Assembly (NCBI GenBank): GCA_022376515.1
Contig: WTXI01000158.1
Coordinates: 22,139-86,138 of the forward strand
Reading direction: 5' to 3'
DNA from: Lactifluus volemus
Lineage: Eukaryota; Basidiomycota; Agaricomycetes; Russulales; Russulaceae
Length of the DNA stretch: 64,000 nucleotides
Shown one piece after another: positions 12,500 through 22,825 of the stretch. The translations under genes and the position numbers were made by a program. The notes beneath the pieces are model-generated. The model saw only the letters and a list, made by a program, of their open reading frames with translations, ran no database searches and was not told the origin of the DNA. How positions within the stretch are numbered: position 1 is the stretch's first letter; each line of letters starts with the position of its first letter.

Positions 12500-13249
12500 T
12501 CATTAAAATTCCCGTTAGATCAACTATATAGTCTGTCAGTGGGCTGTAACAGAAAAGAACAATCTAATGGCTTTGCGTTTCCTTTTTCTCAATGTTGTCT
12601 CTCCCACGTCAATGTCAATTATAGGCTCTAAGATGTTGGTATGTAAGGAAGATAGAGGATGAACTGAGTCCACATGTGAGAGGGCAAAGGCCATGGATCT
12701 TGTCAATACTATTGCACTCACCATCGGAGCTATTCTTGGGAGAATCGGGGTCAATATTTTTCAATTCCGTGTCCAAGTCATCCTCTGCGACAGAGATTTT
12801 GTAGAGGATGAGAGTGCTGGCGACAATAGATCGATGTTCGTCACCAAGGATGATGGAGCAGAGCAAAGGGAACCGTGCCGCTCCAACACAACTCGTGGGA
12901 GCGTGACTCGGGGTTGTCTAATGGTGTCTCCTTTCACTTAGGGGCTCTCTCTTAATTAATAGGTCCGTTCTCCTTGGACAAACCCTCCTTTTTCTCTGAT
13001 GGCAAGCCCGAGTTGTTTATGAGGCAAGCGAACTTTTCCACGACATCGACCTTTGTCCAGGGCCAAGGAGAGGAGAGAATATCCGTAGAAGCATATCTCA
13101 CTCAGAACGGAATCAACACGTCTTCAAAATTCGTGGCAGCCACGAGCAGAAGCGACTCGTCTGCATGATCAACTCGCGAGGGACTCTGGAGATGCTGATT
13201 TAGTGGCTAAAAGATGGAAGAAACTTGCGATTTACAGTGAGGTCATTCA
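12500..13249. other. No supportable gene; left flank of the nested transposon
   Basis: Short unsupported frames only, such as one at 12974-13168 on the + strand without a recognisable domain. It ends at the TA dinucleotide (13250-13251) that borders the DNA transposon. Confidence 0.4.
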
Positions 13250-13251
13250 TA

Positions 13252-13288
13252 AGGCAGCTCTCATTCAGAACCAGCGTGATCACATGAC
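13252..13288 (+). repeat. Left terminal inverted repeat of the DNA transposon
   Basis: About 37 bp, partner of 28749-28785 in inverted orientation with four mismatches, immediately preceded by TA. It contains gatcacatgac, present in both ends. Confidence 0.85.
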
Positions 13289-15151
13289 TGTGACCAGCTG
13301 TGACACAACATCAATCTTATCGTGCCACACTGAATAAAATGGCATCTGCGCCGCGTTTTAAAGGTATTATAAAGTATGTACAGTAAGTACGAGGATATAT
13401 GTAAAGCTGTGTACTAGTAAATGTGAATTAATTTTGGTGGGCGTTATCAAATTGTGCTAATATATCATTGGGAATTGTTCTGTGTCCCCGATATTTCTTC
13501 GCTGCCCAAGCTGCTTGTGTTCCATTTAGCCCCAAGCGATAGGCATTCATGAACCGCATAGAACGTGTTGAAAACCTGCCATCATGAGTCAGATAAGTCA
13601 CAGATCATGATCATGCCAGCAATCGATATCGACATACCGACGCATCGAGATCACGGGCACTTCATCCAATGCCTGGACAACATTTCGTTCGAGATTGCCT
13701 TCTTTGGATGAAGGTGGGAATATTCAGTAACGTCGCTTTGCATGCCCCCAGCATTGTTCAATGAAGTTTAGTTCGCAGTGAAACTTTGGGAGAAACAAGA
13801 TTTGGAATCTGCGTGCTTTTGCACTGGCTTCAAGAATAGAGTCGACATCCTTGAAATCGGGCTCGTTGTAAAGCATTTGGCGACGGCAGCAGGTTGTTGG
13901 TCCCTCAGGACAATCTGTGAATTTCTTTCCGCATTGTGCCTTCTTTTTCCCTGCGTCCTGATATCCCCGTTCTTCCAGAATCTTTGCCATGCCTTTGAAT
14001 TTCCCAGCGTGCTCATGACCCTCTGGATAGTAGAAAAGCTGGTTGGTGCCATCCTTGAATTTTCCATTTGCCATGGGGACTTTTCTTCTCAAGATCTTCC
14101 CATCCGGCCCATACACAGCCTTTCCTGTGTTGTCCACAACATTAACATCAACAAGGAATTTTTCCGATAGACCTTTTGGCATCCTTGATGCTGATAATGA
14201 CCCCTCGGCACGCTTCAGGTGAGTTGTTGCATTGTCAAAGACCAGAACATGATCCTCATGGGGATAGTGCTCTTTCAGGACGTCCATCGCACGCGCTGCT
14301 TGTGAGCAGATATTCTCGTTGTCAAAGTAACCATCACGTCCTTTCCCGGCTCTGAACAGTACTCGTGCGCTCTCGTTTCCATCGGGCGATCGAAGCCAGC
14401 CATAATCCGCTGAGACGAAATCTGCAACCATGAGTGAGTGACCCTCTCCTTTCGCATATGGTTTTGCATTTTCTGACTCGTGCACCCAGCGTTTCATCTT
14501 CCGATCATGCGTGTAAAATGTTGACTCGTCGTGAAACCAGAGCACCATATGGCGACCATTTTCAGTGGGCTCTTCTTCCTCCCCATCGCATCCCCATTTT
14601 CGTGTCTTTGGCTCGAGGTTTTGAATTGCAGGCAGGAAGATATTTTTGCGATATTCAACCACATCCAGCCTCTCATGACCATCTACATATTGGCCCCGTG
14701 GACACGGTTGCCATCGATAGCCCATTTTTTTCATCCATTGGTGAGCCGTTGCATATGAAATAGTCTTTGTCCGATTCAATTTTGCCAAGACTTTGTGACG
14801 CGCAACATACTGGACAATGTGGTCAGTTGTGCAATACTCCCCAATGCTTTGCAAATGAAGATGGAGCTCCTGTGCGAAATCCTCATCGTCGAGAAGTGAT
14901 TGGCCTGCTTGTCCCTTCTGGTTGTGCTCGGGAATGAATTCTGGGTCGCTAATCAACTCCCGAGTCCATTCACGCAACGTTCTGGCCATATATGTATTGT
15001 GTCCGAGACTCTTTGCTGTCTGAAGTGATGCGGCCTGCCATTGGGAGGTCGCTGTATCCTTCTTTGACATGTCGATATAGTTGAAACAGAATAGCCTCAT
15101 TGCTGACAGCCGTTCTGTTACAATCCTGTCGAGACCTGGGGCTGTGACCGC

Positions 15152-15296
15152 TGGAATGGGGGATAGAGGACAGGCGGACAAGGAGAGGAATATAGGCACG
15201 GAAACGGCAGAGGATGTAACTAGACCGCTGATGTAATGGTTGAACAACGTTCCTTGACGCGTTACGACGACTCGAGTGACTGGAGACGCCCCTCCA
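15152..15296 (+). repeat. 5' LTR of Gypsy element 1
   Basis: 145 bp, TG...CA ends, matching 20030-20174 base for base by eye. No clear TATA box is visible. Confidence 0.92.
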
Positions 15297-15299
15297 ACG

Positions 15300-15315
15300 T
15301 GGTGACGACAGTGGA
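15300..15315 (+). promoter_or_regulatory. Candidate primer binding site of Gypsy element 1
   Basis: Begins TGG three bases after the 5' LTR, as expected for pairing with the CCA end of a tRNA. I did not identify the tRNA. Confidence 0.45.
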
Positions 15316-15371
15316 ATCCGAGCCACGCCGCAGCGTAAAAACACCAGAATCCGAGACGTCACAGCATCGAG

Positions 15372-18300
15372 ATGACACAGCCAGTAGCCAACAGAGAAAT
15401 GTTCGCGGGAAGGCGGGAGCAAAACTCCAAGGTCTTCCTCCAGAATATACAATACCAGATGGCCTTAAGTGGCATCACAACAGCATACGCAAAGGCCCTG
15501 TTCTTCCCACTATGCCTTGAGATCGATTCCCCAGCTGACTTATGGTTCCAGAAGCTTGAACCGGCAGTACATTTGGACTGGGACAAGCTGGAGCCACAGT
15601 TTACACAGCGTTGGGTGCCAGAGATACAGCGGTCAGCAACTGAACTAGCGATGGACAAAACAGAAGAACTCCTCGAATGCAAGCTCAAACCAGAGGAGGT
15701 TGGACAGAGGGTTCCCTTCCGAGGAACCGTGACATATGGGCACGTAGCATGGGCCGAGGAAATGTCCACGATGGTGCAAAGGTGTGGGCTGGAGAACCAG
15801 ATAGAGTACATCCACCAAGTGATGAAGGGGCTCCCGAAATTGGTGCGGAGCAGCATAACCAAATCGTTCACTGACTGGGCCACGTTTTTAGAAGCAGTTA
15901 AGGGGATCGACACGGATCAGTTGGCGCAGCGAATCCAAGCTGAGAAGAACCTCCAGGAGCTGTGGGCGAAGGTCAACGAGCTCCAGAAGAGAAGGGCTAG
16001 CCCAACGACAGACAAGGCCCGCATAAGCACCACAACGCGACCAACCAGTCCAGAACCACACGTCCACGAGCAGAGCAGAGCACAGAGCGGGGAGGAACAA
16101 AGACAGCAGGTAGAAGTGCAGATGGTAAGCACAAACAGGGCACATACAGAACCGAAAGGCGAGGCGGCCAACCTATACGCGGTTGGCGGGACGGAGGAAA
16201 CGGCACAACCGTTCGTCCACGAGATCCAGTTACGAGGACCACAAGGAGAAGTCGTCCGAGTACGCGCAACGTTCGACGACGGCGCTATGATCTGCGCAAT
16301 GAGCACGAGGGTCTTCGAGTGGGTGAAGCATAGGCTGGGCGCATGGCAGCCATCAACGCGCACCCTACGCATGGCAAACGGCTCACTGGCGAGATCGGAA
16401 GCAGCGTGGACTGGAACCGTCGAGCTCGAAGGAGTCACAACAACAGGCACATTCGAAGTCTTTGACAGCGGAGGCGGATGGTCATTTCTCTTGGGCAAAC
16501 CGATGCTCCAGTCGTTCCGAGCACATCACGACTACGAGCGTGACGAGATCCAGGTGAGTGACATAAAGAAAACAGCAGTGCTGACGAACCAAATAGATAG
16601 CACATATTACACACGGATCGCCAGCCAAGGAACACCAGTCACAGCGGACTGGAAACAGCAAGCGAAACGACTGTGCCCAGTATCAGCGGACACAGTGGTG
16701 AATAACCTGAGTGCGACCGAGAACCAGGAACCAAGAAGCAGAGAGATACCAACCACCACGAGCAGGCAAAGACCACAAAGTGCAACCACAGCAATGCCTC
16801 AACGGCAGACAAACCCGTTCCATCCAAGGCGGGTGGAGGCAGTACTGGGAGCAGTAACGATTGGGAAGGACCTGAGCAAAAGCCAACGAGAGCAGGTATG
16901 TGAACTGATAAGGACATACGCTGACTGTTTTGCTCTTACAGTGCGCGAAGTGATACCAGCAAAGGACGCGAGGCTCCACCTAGGAATACCACCAGACACA
17001 CAGCTACCAACAAAAACAAGACAACGCACGTTCACACCACCACAGAGGCGCTACCTACACAAGAAGGTCCTGGAGATGCTCGAAGCAGGCATCATCGAGC
17101 GCGCAGACCCAGCAAAGATTAAATGTGTGTCAGCAACCACGTTAGGGCAGAAACAGCACGAAGGGACAGGGTTAACACTGGAGGAGCTCCAGCACAAGGT
17201 AAATAAGGAATGTGAGGCAGCAGGGCTGACGCCGCATTTCCAGGTACCACCAAGGCAAGAACCAGCAGAAGCAGAAGTCGCTACGGAACAGGAGGAACAG
17301 AAATGGCGAATCTGCCAAGACTTCCGAGAGGTGAACAAGCTCTCGAAGGTGGCACCCATGCCACAAGGAGACCTAAGAGCGAAACAGCACAGATTGAGCA
17401 GTCACAAGTACGTCAGTATGGTTGACTTCGCTTCGGGTTTCTATGCTGTCGAGATCGACCAGGAGTCACGGCCATACACGGCCTTCTATGTGGAAGGCCT
17501 CGGGCACTTTTGGTATGCGAGGATGCCATTCGGACTAACCGGAGCGCCGACAGCGTTTGCGGCAATGGCAGCAAATCACCTCCATGACCTCATAGCGGAT
17601 GAAACAATCGAGATTTTCGTGGACGATGGAGGCTCAGCGGCAGATACCTTCGACGAGATGGAAAGGAAGCTGAGAAGGATCTTAGACCGCATACGTGAAC
17701 GGAAGCTCTCGCTATCAGCAGCGAAGTCCCAGTTCTTTATGTCGGAGGTCACATTCGCTGGGGCCAGGGTTGGCACGAGAGGCATCCTACCAGACCTCAC
17801 GAAGTTGACAGCCATAGTTGACTGGAAGAGACCAACTAACGCACTGAACCTAGTGTCGTTCTTGGGCCTGACAGGACACTTCCGAGACCTCATAAAAGGG
17901 TACGCACGCGTTGAGGGACCACTCAGAGACCTGCTGGCAGGAGTGGCGCTACCGCAGCCATGTACAAAGACGTCATATCGCCGAACGATGGGGACCTACA
18001 GCTTAGAAGACAAGTGGACAGAGGCACACACGAAGACATTCCTAGACCTTAAGATTGCAATCACGTCGGAGCCCATTTTACGGGGACCACGATGGGACGG
18101 CACACCATTTGTCGTAACAACAGATGGATGCCAAGACGGGTTCGCGGGCGTGCTAGCACAAAGGGTCCCCCGCACAAAGCCTGACGGCACGGTGACACAC
18201 AAGCTCCACCCGATAGCGTTCGCATCAAAGCGAACATCCCCCACAGAAGCTAAGTACAAGCCCTTCTTGCTGGAGTTTGCGGCTCTCAAATTTGCCCTAG

Positions 18301-20114
18301 ACAAATTCTCCGACACTATATGGGGCTTCCCAGTAGAGATCGAGACAGATTGTCAGGCGCTAAGGGACACTCTCCTCAGTGAGAAACCGAGCGCAGTTCA
18401 CGCACGCTGGCGGGACGGCATACTGGCACATCAGATCGTTGATGTCCGCCACGTACCGGGCAAGATAAACGTTGTGGCGGATGGCCTGAGCAGGCAATGG
18501 GAAGGACAAACACCAAGCGGAGAAGAAGGAAGCAGCTGGACAGTAAACCCAGACAGAGATGAGCAAGTTGGCCTAGTCAACGACATCCTGCTCACTCTAG
18601 ACAGGTCAACCCAAGAGCAAGTAGATGCGTTGCGAGACAGGCTCAAGGAGGAACACCTGTTCGTGGAAGTCATAGACGCCATTCTGGGACAAGACAGCGC
18701 GAAGACGGTACGGGACCGGAAACGAGCGCGACACAGAGCGTCCCAGTATGTGCTCGAAGAGGGGAAGCTCTGGAAGCTCCACGGAGGCACGAGCACGCGA
18801 GCACGAACGAAAACTGAGTGTGTATCGAGGAAGGAGGCAGAGGCGATGGCAGAAGAGCAACACCAGCAAGGAGGGCACATGGGGCGAGACGGCGTCAAGA
18901 TCGCGTTATTGGACCGCATTTTGAGCCCAGACTTTGACCTAGCGATAACCCGAGCGATACGCAGCTGTGCACAGTGCAAAAGCTTTGGGCCGACACGCCT
19001 AAACGCTCTCCTACAGCCAATAACCAGAAGGCACCCCTTCGAGTTACTGGTAGGAGATTACTTATCAATGCCAGTAGGGAAAGGAGGGTACCACACGATC
19101 GGACTATACCTCGACACCTTCTCCCAGCACATTTGGGCATTCAAGTACAAGTCAGCAGGGACAGCCAAGACAACGATAGATGCACTTAGCACGATAGGCA
19201 GGCATTTCGTAGCGCCCGAGACGCTCATGACTGATGGCGGGTCACACTTCAATAACGAGGCAGTACGCAAGTTTTGCGACGCCAATGGGTGCAAACACCA
19301 CGTCACACCGGCTTACTCACCCTGGGTCAACGGATTAGTAGAAGGCACAAACAGGATCCTCCTCCACGTCCTAAAGCGCATGTGCGCACCGGAGGTAGGA
19401 GAGCAGGACGACGACGGAACCTGGGGCGACCTATCCCGGGCGTGGCCAGACCACCTGGACACGGCAGTTTCAGCGCTCAACAGGCGCATCTTGCCTGCCC
19501 TCAAATTCACGCCAAAGGAACTGCTGCTGGGCATGGCAATTAATACCCCGAGAACAGAGCCGGAAATCGCAGCGCACGACACCGCAAGCGCGACAGAAGC
19601 AGCGGTTCACATGGCATATGCTGCGCAGCAAAGGGTCGATGGATACGAGGCGATTGTCAAACACGCCATTAGTCGGAAGCACTCATACGACAGACGGGTG
19701 TTAAAGAAATCAGGTGAGGTAATATTTCGCACCGGACAGCTAGTTCAAATCTACCGTAGCGATCTAGACTACACCTTCAAGACAGAACGCAAGATGATCC
19801 CAAAGTGGTCCCAGCCATATCGCATCAAAACCTGCATCCGAAACGCATACAAACTCGAGAGGCTGGACGGTGAGGAAGCCGAGGGCGAATTCAGCACGCG
19901 AAGATTGCAGGAGTTCATCCCCAAGCCAGGAGGGAAGCTGGAGACCGAGCAGGAGGGGTGGCTGGAGGACAACCCAGAGTGCGAGGAAGCAGAAGCGGTG
20001 CGGACACCGCTATTCGCGAGAGGGGAGCATGGAATGGGGGATAGAGGACAGGCGGACAAGGAGAGGAATATAGGCACGGAAACGGCAGAGGATGTAACTA
20101 GACCGCTGATGTAA
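15372..20114 (+). CDS. Gag-Pol polyprotein of Gypsy element 1, 1580 residues
   Basis: One uninterrupted frame. Residues 1-210 resemble a retrotransposon Gag without a zinc knuckle. The protease region has FDDGAM (Asp at 302-303), where DSG or DTG is usual. Reverse transcriptase follows, with MPFGLTGAPTAF and the FVDD active site (751-752). RNase H begins TTDGCQDGFAG (Asp 918). The integrase has an HHCC-type finger (HQQGGHMG ... CAQC) and Asp 1229, Asp 1288 and Glu 1324, a D-35-E spacing. There is no chromodomain; the tail is Glu-rich. The ATG at 15372 follows an in-frame stop in the leader. The stop codon lies inside the 3' LTR, so the last 28 codons are LTR sequence. All enzymatic motifs look intact. 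Confidence 0.93.
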   Translation: MTQPVANREMFAGRREQNSKVFLQNIQYQMALSGITTAYAKALFFPLCLEIDSPADLWFQKLEPAVHLDWDKLEPQFTQRWVPEIQRSATELAMDKTEELLECKLKPEEVGQRVPFRGTVTYGHVAWAEEMSTMVQRCGLENQIEYIHQVMKGLPKLVRSSITKSFTDWATFLEAVKGIDTDQLAQRIQAEKNLQELWAKVNELQKRRASPTTDKARISTTTRPTSPEPHVHEQSRAQSGEEQRQQVEVQMVSTNRAHTEPKGEAANLYAVGGTEETAQPFVHEIQLRGPQGEVVRVRATFDDGAMICAMSTRVFEWVKHRLGAWQPSTRTLRMANGSLARSEAAWTGTVELEGVTTTGTFEVFDSGGGWSFLLGKPMLQSFRAHHDYERDEIQVSDIKKTAVLTNQIDSTYYTRIASQGTPVTADWKQQAKRLCPVSADTVVNNLSATENQEPRSREIPTTTSRQRPQSATTAMPQRQTNPFHPRRVEAVLGAVTIGKDLSKSQREQVCELIRTYADCFALTVREVIPAKDARLHLGIPPDTQLPTKTRQRTFTPPQRRYLHKKVLEMLEAGIIERADPAKIKCVSATTLGQKQHEGTGLTLEELQHKVNKECEAAGLTPHFQVPPRQEPAEAEVATEQEEQKWRICQDFREVNKLSKVAPMPQGDLRAKQHRLSSHKYVSMVDFASGFYAVEIDQESRPYTAFYVEGLGHFWYARMPFGLTGAPTAFAAMAANHLHDLIADETIEIFVDDGGSAADTFDEMERKLRRILDRIRERKLSLSAAKSQFFMSEVTFAGARVGTRGILPDLTKLTAIVDWKRPTNALNLVSFLGLTGHFRDLIKGYARVEGPLRDLLAGVALPQPCTKTSYRRTMGTYSLEDKWTEAHTKTFLDLKIAITSEPILRGPRWDGTPFVVTTDGCQDGFAGVLAQRVPRTKPDGTVTHKLHPIAFASKRTSPTEAKYKPFLLEFAALKFALDKFSDTIWGFPVEIETDCQALRDTLLSEKPSAVHARWRDGILAHQIVDVRHVPGKINVVADGLSRQWEGQTPSGEEGSSWTVNPDRDEQVGLVNDILLTLDRSTQEQVDALRDRLKEEHLFVEVIDAILGQDSAKTVRDRKRARHRASQYVLEEGKLWKLHGGTSTRARTKTECVSRKEAEAMAEEQHQQGGHMGRDGVKIALLDRILSPDFDLAITRAIRSCAQCKSFGPTRLNALLQPITRRHPFELLVGDYLSMPVGKGGYHTIGLYLDTFSQHIWAFKYKSAGTAKTTIDALSTIGRHFVAPETLMTDGGSHFNNEAVRKFCDANGCKHHVTPAYSPWVNGLVEGTNRILLHVLKRMCAPEVGEQDDDGTWGDLSRAWPDHLDTAVSALNRRILPALKFTPKELLLGMAINTPRTEPEIAAHDTASATEAAVHMAYAAQQRVDGYEAIVKHAISRKHSYDRRVLKKSGEVIFRTGQLVQIYRSDLDYTFKTERKMIPKWSQPYRIKTCIRNAYKLERLDGEEAEGEFSTRRLQEFIPKPGGKLETEQEGWLEDNPECEEAEAVRTPLFARGEHGMGDRGQADKERNIGTETAEDVTRPLM

Positions 20115-20174
20115 TGGTTGAACAACGTTCCTTGACGCGTTACGACGACTCGAGTGACTGGAGACGCCCCTCCA
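20030..20174 (+). repeat. 3' LTR of Gypsy element 1
   Basis: 145 bp, matches the 5' LTR. Its first 85 bp also encode the end of Gag-Pol. Confidence 0.92.
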
Positions 20175-20591
20175 CCGCTGCATATCCCGGACCTTTCTTC
20201 CGCCTCGGCTTTAATATATTCGCGAGGCCATCGAATGCCTTCTCGGCCTGTTCAATCGATGGGGGGAACATGAAGTGACCTTTTCTTGGCTTTTCTGATT
20301 GCTCTCCGGGCTCTTGTTATGGACTGACACGTGTTTTGCTGACTCATACTGTACATTTTCGGACTGACTGATTCATTTCTGCTGACTCCCTTGCTTATGC
20401 GAATGGACTGCCGATCGCTTTGTTTCAGATCGCTTACTTATTTTCTCACGAACAGCCTTGCACAGCACCGTATAGCCTCAAGCAACAGCCACATGCACAG
20501 GATGACTCGCTGATTCCTGAAACATGTTTCAAACCCTGAAAGCTATACGAAGGTCACAGCCCCTAAGGCTGTGTACATAGCATCGTCTTCT

Positions 20592-20600
20592 TATATATAA
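20592..20600 (+). promoter_or_regulatory. LTR TATA box
   Basis: The tatatataa word in the 5' LTR (repeated at 27654-27662). A start site about 30 bases downstream would fall at 20629, the first base of the self-priming complement. Confidence 0.65.
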
Positions 20601-20628
20601 ACCCTGTACTTTCTGCCCTAGAGACCTT

Positions 20629-20640
20629 AAGTCTCAGTTT
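20629..20640 (+). promoter_or_regulatory. Predicted 5' end of the chromovirus transcript, self-primer
   Basis: AAGTCTCAGTTT is the exact reverse complement of the 12 bases at 20922-20933 beside the 5' LTR. This fits the Tf1/sushi mode, in which the 5' end of the RNA folds back to prime reverse transcription. Confidence 0.65.
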
Positions 20641-20921
20641 TGTTTCGCAATCCAAGTCCTTCTATCTATTAGAACCTTGTCTTGCCTAGAAGCATTCGAC
20701 CTGAGAGAACCCTCTTGACATCACTCTTCACGACTTCTTGACACTTTGGTCTCACCCTGAGCCCAAAACCCTTGACCTCTGAAACGCTCTTGACTTAGTC
20801 GTTTACTAAGTCTCATCTTTACCGAACCTTTGATCTTGACTTGCACGTCTTGCAAGTCTAGTTCTTGACTTCACAAACGAACGTACACTTCGTACAAAGG
20901 TCCCACTTGGAACCTTAACAC

Positions 20922-20933
20922 AAACTGAGACTT
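20922..20933 (+). promoter_or_regulatory. Self-priming primer binding site
   Basis: AAACTGAGACTT starts one base after the 5' LTR. It does not begin with TGG as a tRNA site would, but pairs perfectly with 20629-20640. Confidence 0.65.
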
Positions 20934-20966
20934 CAACTCTCACATTTGTGAACGAACGAACGAACC

Positions 20967-22779
20967 ATGTCAGACAGCTCTAGAGGCAGTCCATATGGTA
21001 GATTCACCGCGTTAGCCGAAGAATCTCCTGAACAAGATCGCCCTACACAAGGCGATGACGACGATGACGAAGCCCTTGCGCAGGCCGCTGGGACTAGACT
21101 TCGCGCCCACTCCCATACTCCTATGATCTCACTTGAACAAGCAATTGAACAAGTGAAACAACCCGCGACACCTTCTGACTCCGGAAGTGGCGAAGAACCA
21201 AACTACAATATAGCCATGGACCTCTTACCTGAAAGTCCCACTGACGAACAGCTTGAGCAAATGAGAAAAATATTTGCTAAGCAACCGACACCTGAACCAG
21301 TACCTGACCCAAACGCCCCGCTCACTCCTAAAGAACTCCTCGCCCTAAACACTATATTCAAATCCAAAGCCCCTGCTTCCACAAGCACCTCACCTATCCA
21401 ATCCCTCGCAGCACGAGCTTTTCATGCAGCCGCACAAGGAGTTGCAGGCTACGCCCTACTCCCTCCTTTCCAAATCGCCTCAGCAACCGCTACAGTAACA
21501 CCTACCGCTTCAGCCCTCTTTTCCCAACCAAAAGGAAGAGCAAGAAAGCTTCCGCCACGGCAAGTGGTAGTGGAGCAATCTTCAGCGGTGGTGGAGGAGG
21601 AGGCGGTACTCCTGGAGGCAGCGGAGGAGGTGGAGGAGCACCTGGTAGCCCGGAGGAGGTGGTGGTGGTGGAGGAGGAGGAGGTGGCGGCGGTGGAGGAG
21701 GTGGAGCAGCAGCAGCTCCCCTTCAACAAGGCCAAGGCTTTGCTCAAATCCCCGCTGCTGGAGGAGGGTTAATGGGGATTCCCCCAAAACCCTTTGATGG
21801 AAATAGATCGCGATCGAAACGATTCATGGAAATCTTCGAAAACTACCGAAGATTAAACCAAGGAAACCCCGGAATGTCGAACCCTGCAAACCGAATCCTC
21901 ATGTTCACCACGTTTATGTCTGGACCACGATGCGAAGGCTGGGCCCAAGCACGTCTCAACTCCCTAGGAGGATATCTAGACCGTGGAGGAGACCCCAATG
22001 ACCTGGACCTTTGGATTGGTTTCAAACAAAGGTTCCTTGAAGATTTCCGCGATGCCGCCGCAAAGGAAGATGCCCTCACAAAGTTCACGAAACTTCGTAT
22101 GGTCGGAGACAATCTGGACGATTACACTACTTCGTTCAATGACCTTCTTGAAGAAGCAGGCTTTGAAGCCGACGCCCAAGGAACTATTATTCAGTACCGC
22201 GCCGGTCTCAAAGAAGCCCTTCATATGACTATTATGAATCGCGAGTGGCCGAAACCAGAAACCCTTGCGGACTGGCAAGAAGCAGCACGTAAACACTCAG
22301 CCGCTTGGACGGAACAGAAATTGTTCAGAGAACTACACGGTGGCGGATCGATGGGGCATATCACACAACTACTCGGTAACACGCGAGGACAACAGCAACA
22401 ACGCCGTCCTCAACAACCACCGCGCCCAACCCCACGCCCGCAGCGTGATGCCGATGCTATGGATGTAGACGTCACTACTACCCAAACTAATCGCACCCCT
22501 GATCCTGACCGTGAACGCCTCATACGCGAAGGACGTTGCTTCTACTGCAAAGAACAAGGCCATCTCTCTCGAGAATGCCCTGTTAAGAAGAAACGAAACG
22601 CCAACGCTACCGGCACTACACGTGCTCGTGTTACTGAAACATCCGAAGTAACAACGAACCCCACTCCTACTCCACCTAAAGAACTTTCGAATGTGGAAAT
22701 CGCTAAAGCTCTCAAAGCTATGTCTGATGACGAACGCGGCAAACTTGCCGAATTCCTTTCTCAAGATCCGTCTTTTTAA
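20967..22779 (+). pseudogene. Gag of the chromovirus, frame broken in a glycine-rich linker
   Basis: The first part (from ATG 20967) is acidic and Pro/Ser-rich and stays in frame to about 21530 (SALFSQPK). The second half is in another frame from about 21660 to 22779. It has a Gag core (MGIPPKPFDGNRSRSKRFME onward), then a CCHC zinc knuckle CFYCKEQGHLSREC at about 22536-22577, ending FLSQDPSF. Between them lies a GGN repeat encoding poly-glycine in the expected frame. Two one-base losses (about 21530 and 21650, in A and G runs) explain the shift. The role would be assembly of the particle and binding of RNA. Confidence 0.8.
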
Positions 22780-22825
22780 AGGGCTCTGATCTCGCCGCCT
22801 GGATCCGAGCCTTAGTACCGAAAGC

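Larger units (their letters stand above)
15152..20174 (+). mobile_element. Complete Ty3/Gypsy-type LTR retrotransposon with 145-bp LTRs
   Basis: LTRs at 15152-15296 and 20030-20174 begin TGGAATGG, end CCCCTCCA and appear identical. The flanks show a CCGC duplication (15148-15151 and 20175-20178); a 5-bp reading, ACCGC, is possible if the LTR ends one base earlier. A candidate tRNA primer site, TGGTGACGACAG, starts at 15300. A purine-rich tract (gagaggggag) precedes the 3' LTR. The single ORF is intact. It sits inside the transposase gene of the DNA transposon. Identical LTRs and an open ORF point to a recent, possibly competent insertion. Confidence 0.93.
20315..20920 (+). repeat. 5' LTR of the chromovirus
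   Basis: 606 bp with TGTTA...TAACA ends. It contains a TATA box (tatatataa, 20592-20600) and the 12-base word complementary to the primer site. Confidence 0.93.

Noticed and set aside
15152..15247. N-terminal 32 residues (MFNHYISGLV...) as the start of the transposase
   Set aside because: They are antisense LTR sequence of Gypsy element 1; the same peptide is encoded opposite the 3' LTR at 20030-20125. The real upstream exons lie beyond both insertions.
21449..21787. Minus-strand frames opposite the glycine-rich Gag region
   Set aside because: They are shadows of a GGN repeat giving Pro/Ser/Ala-rich nonsense.
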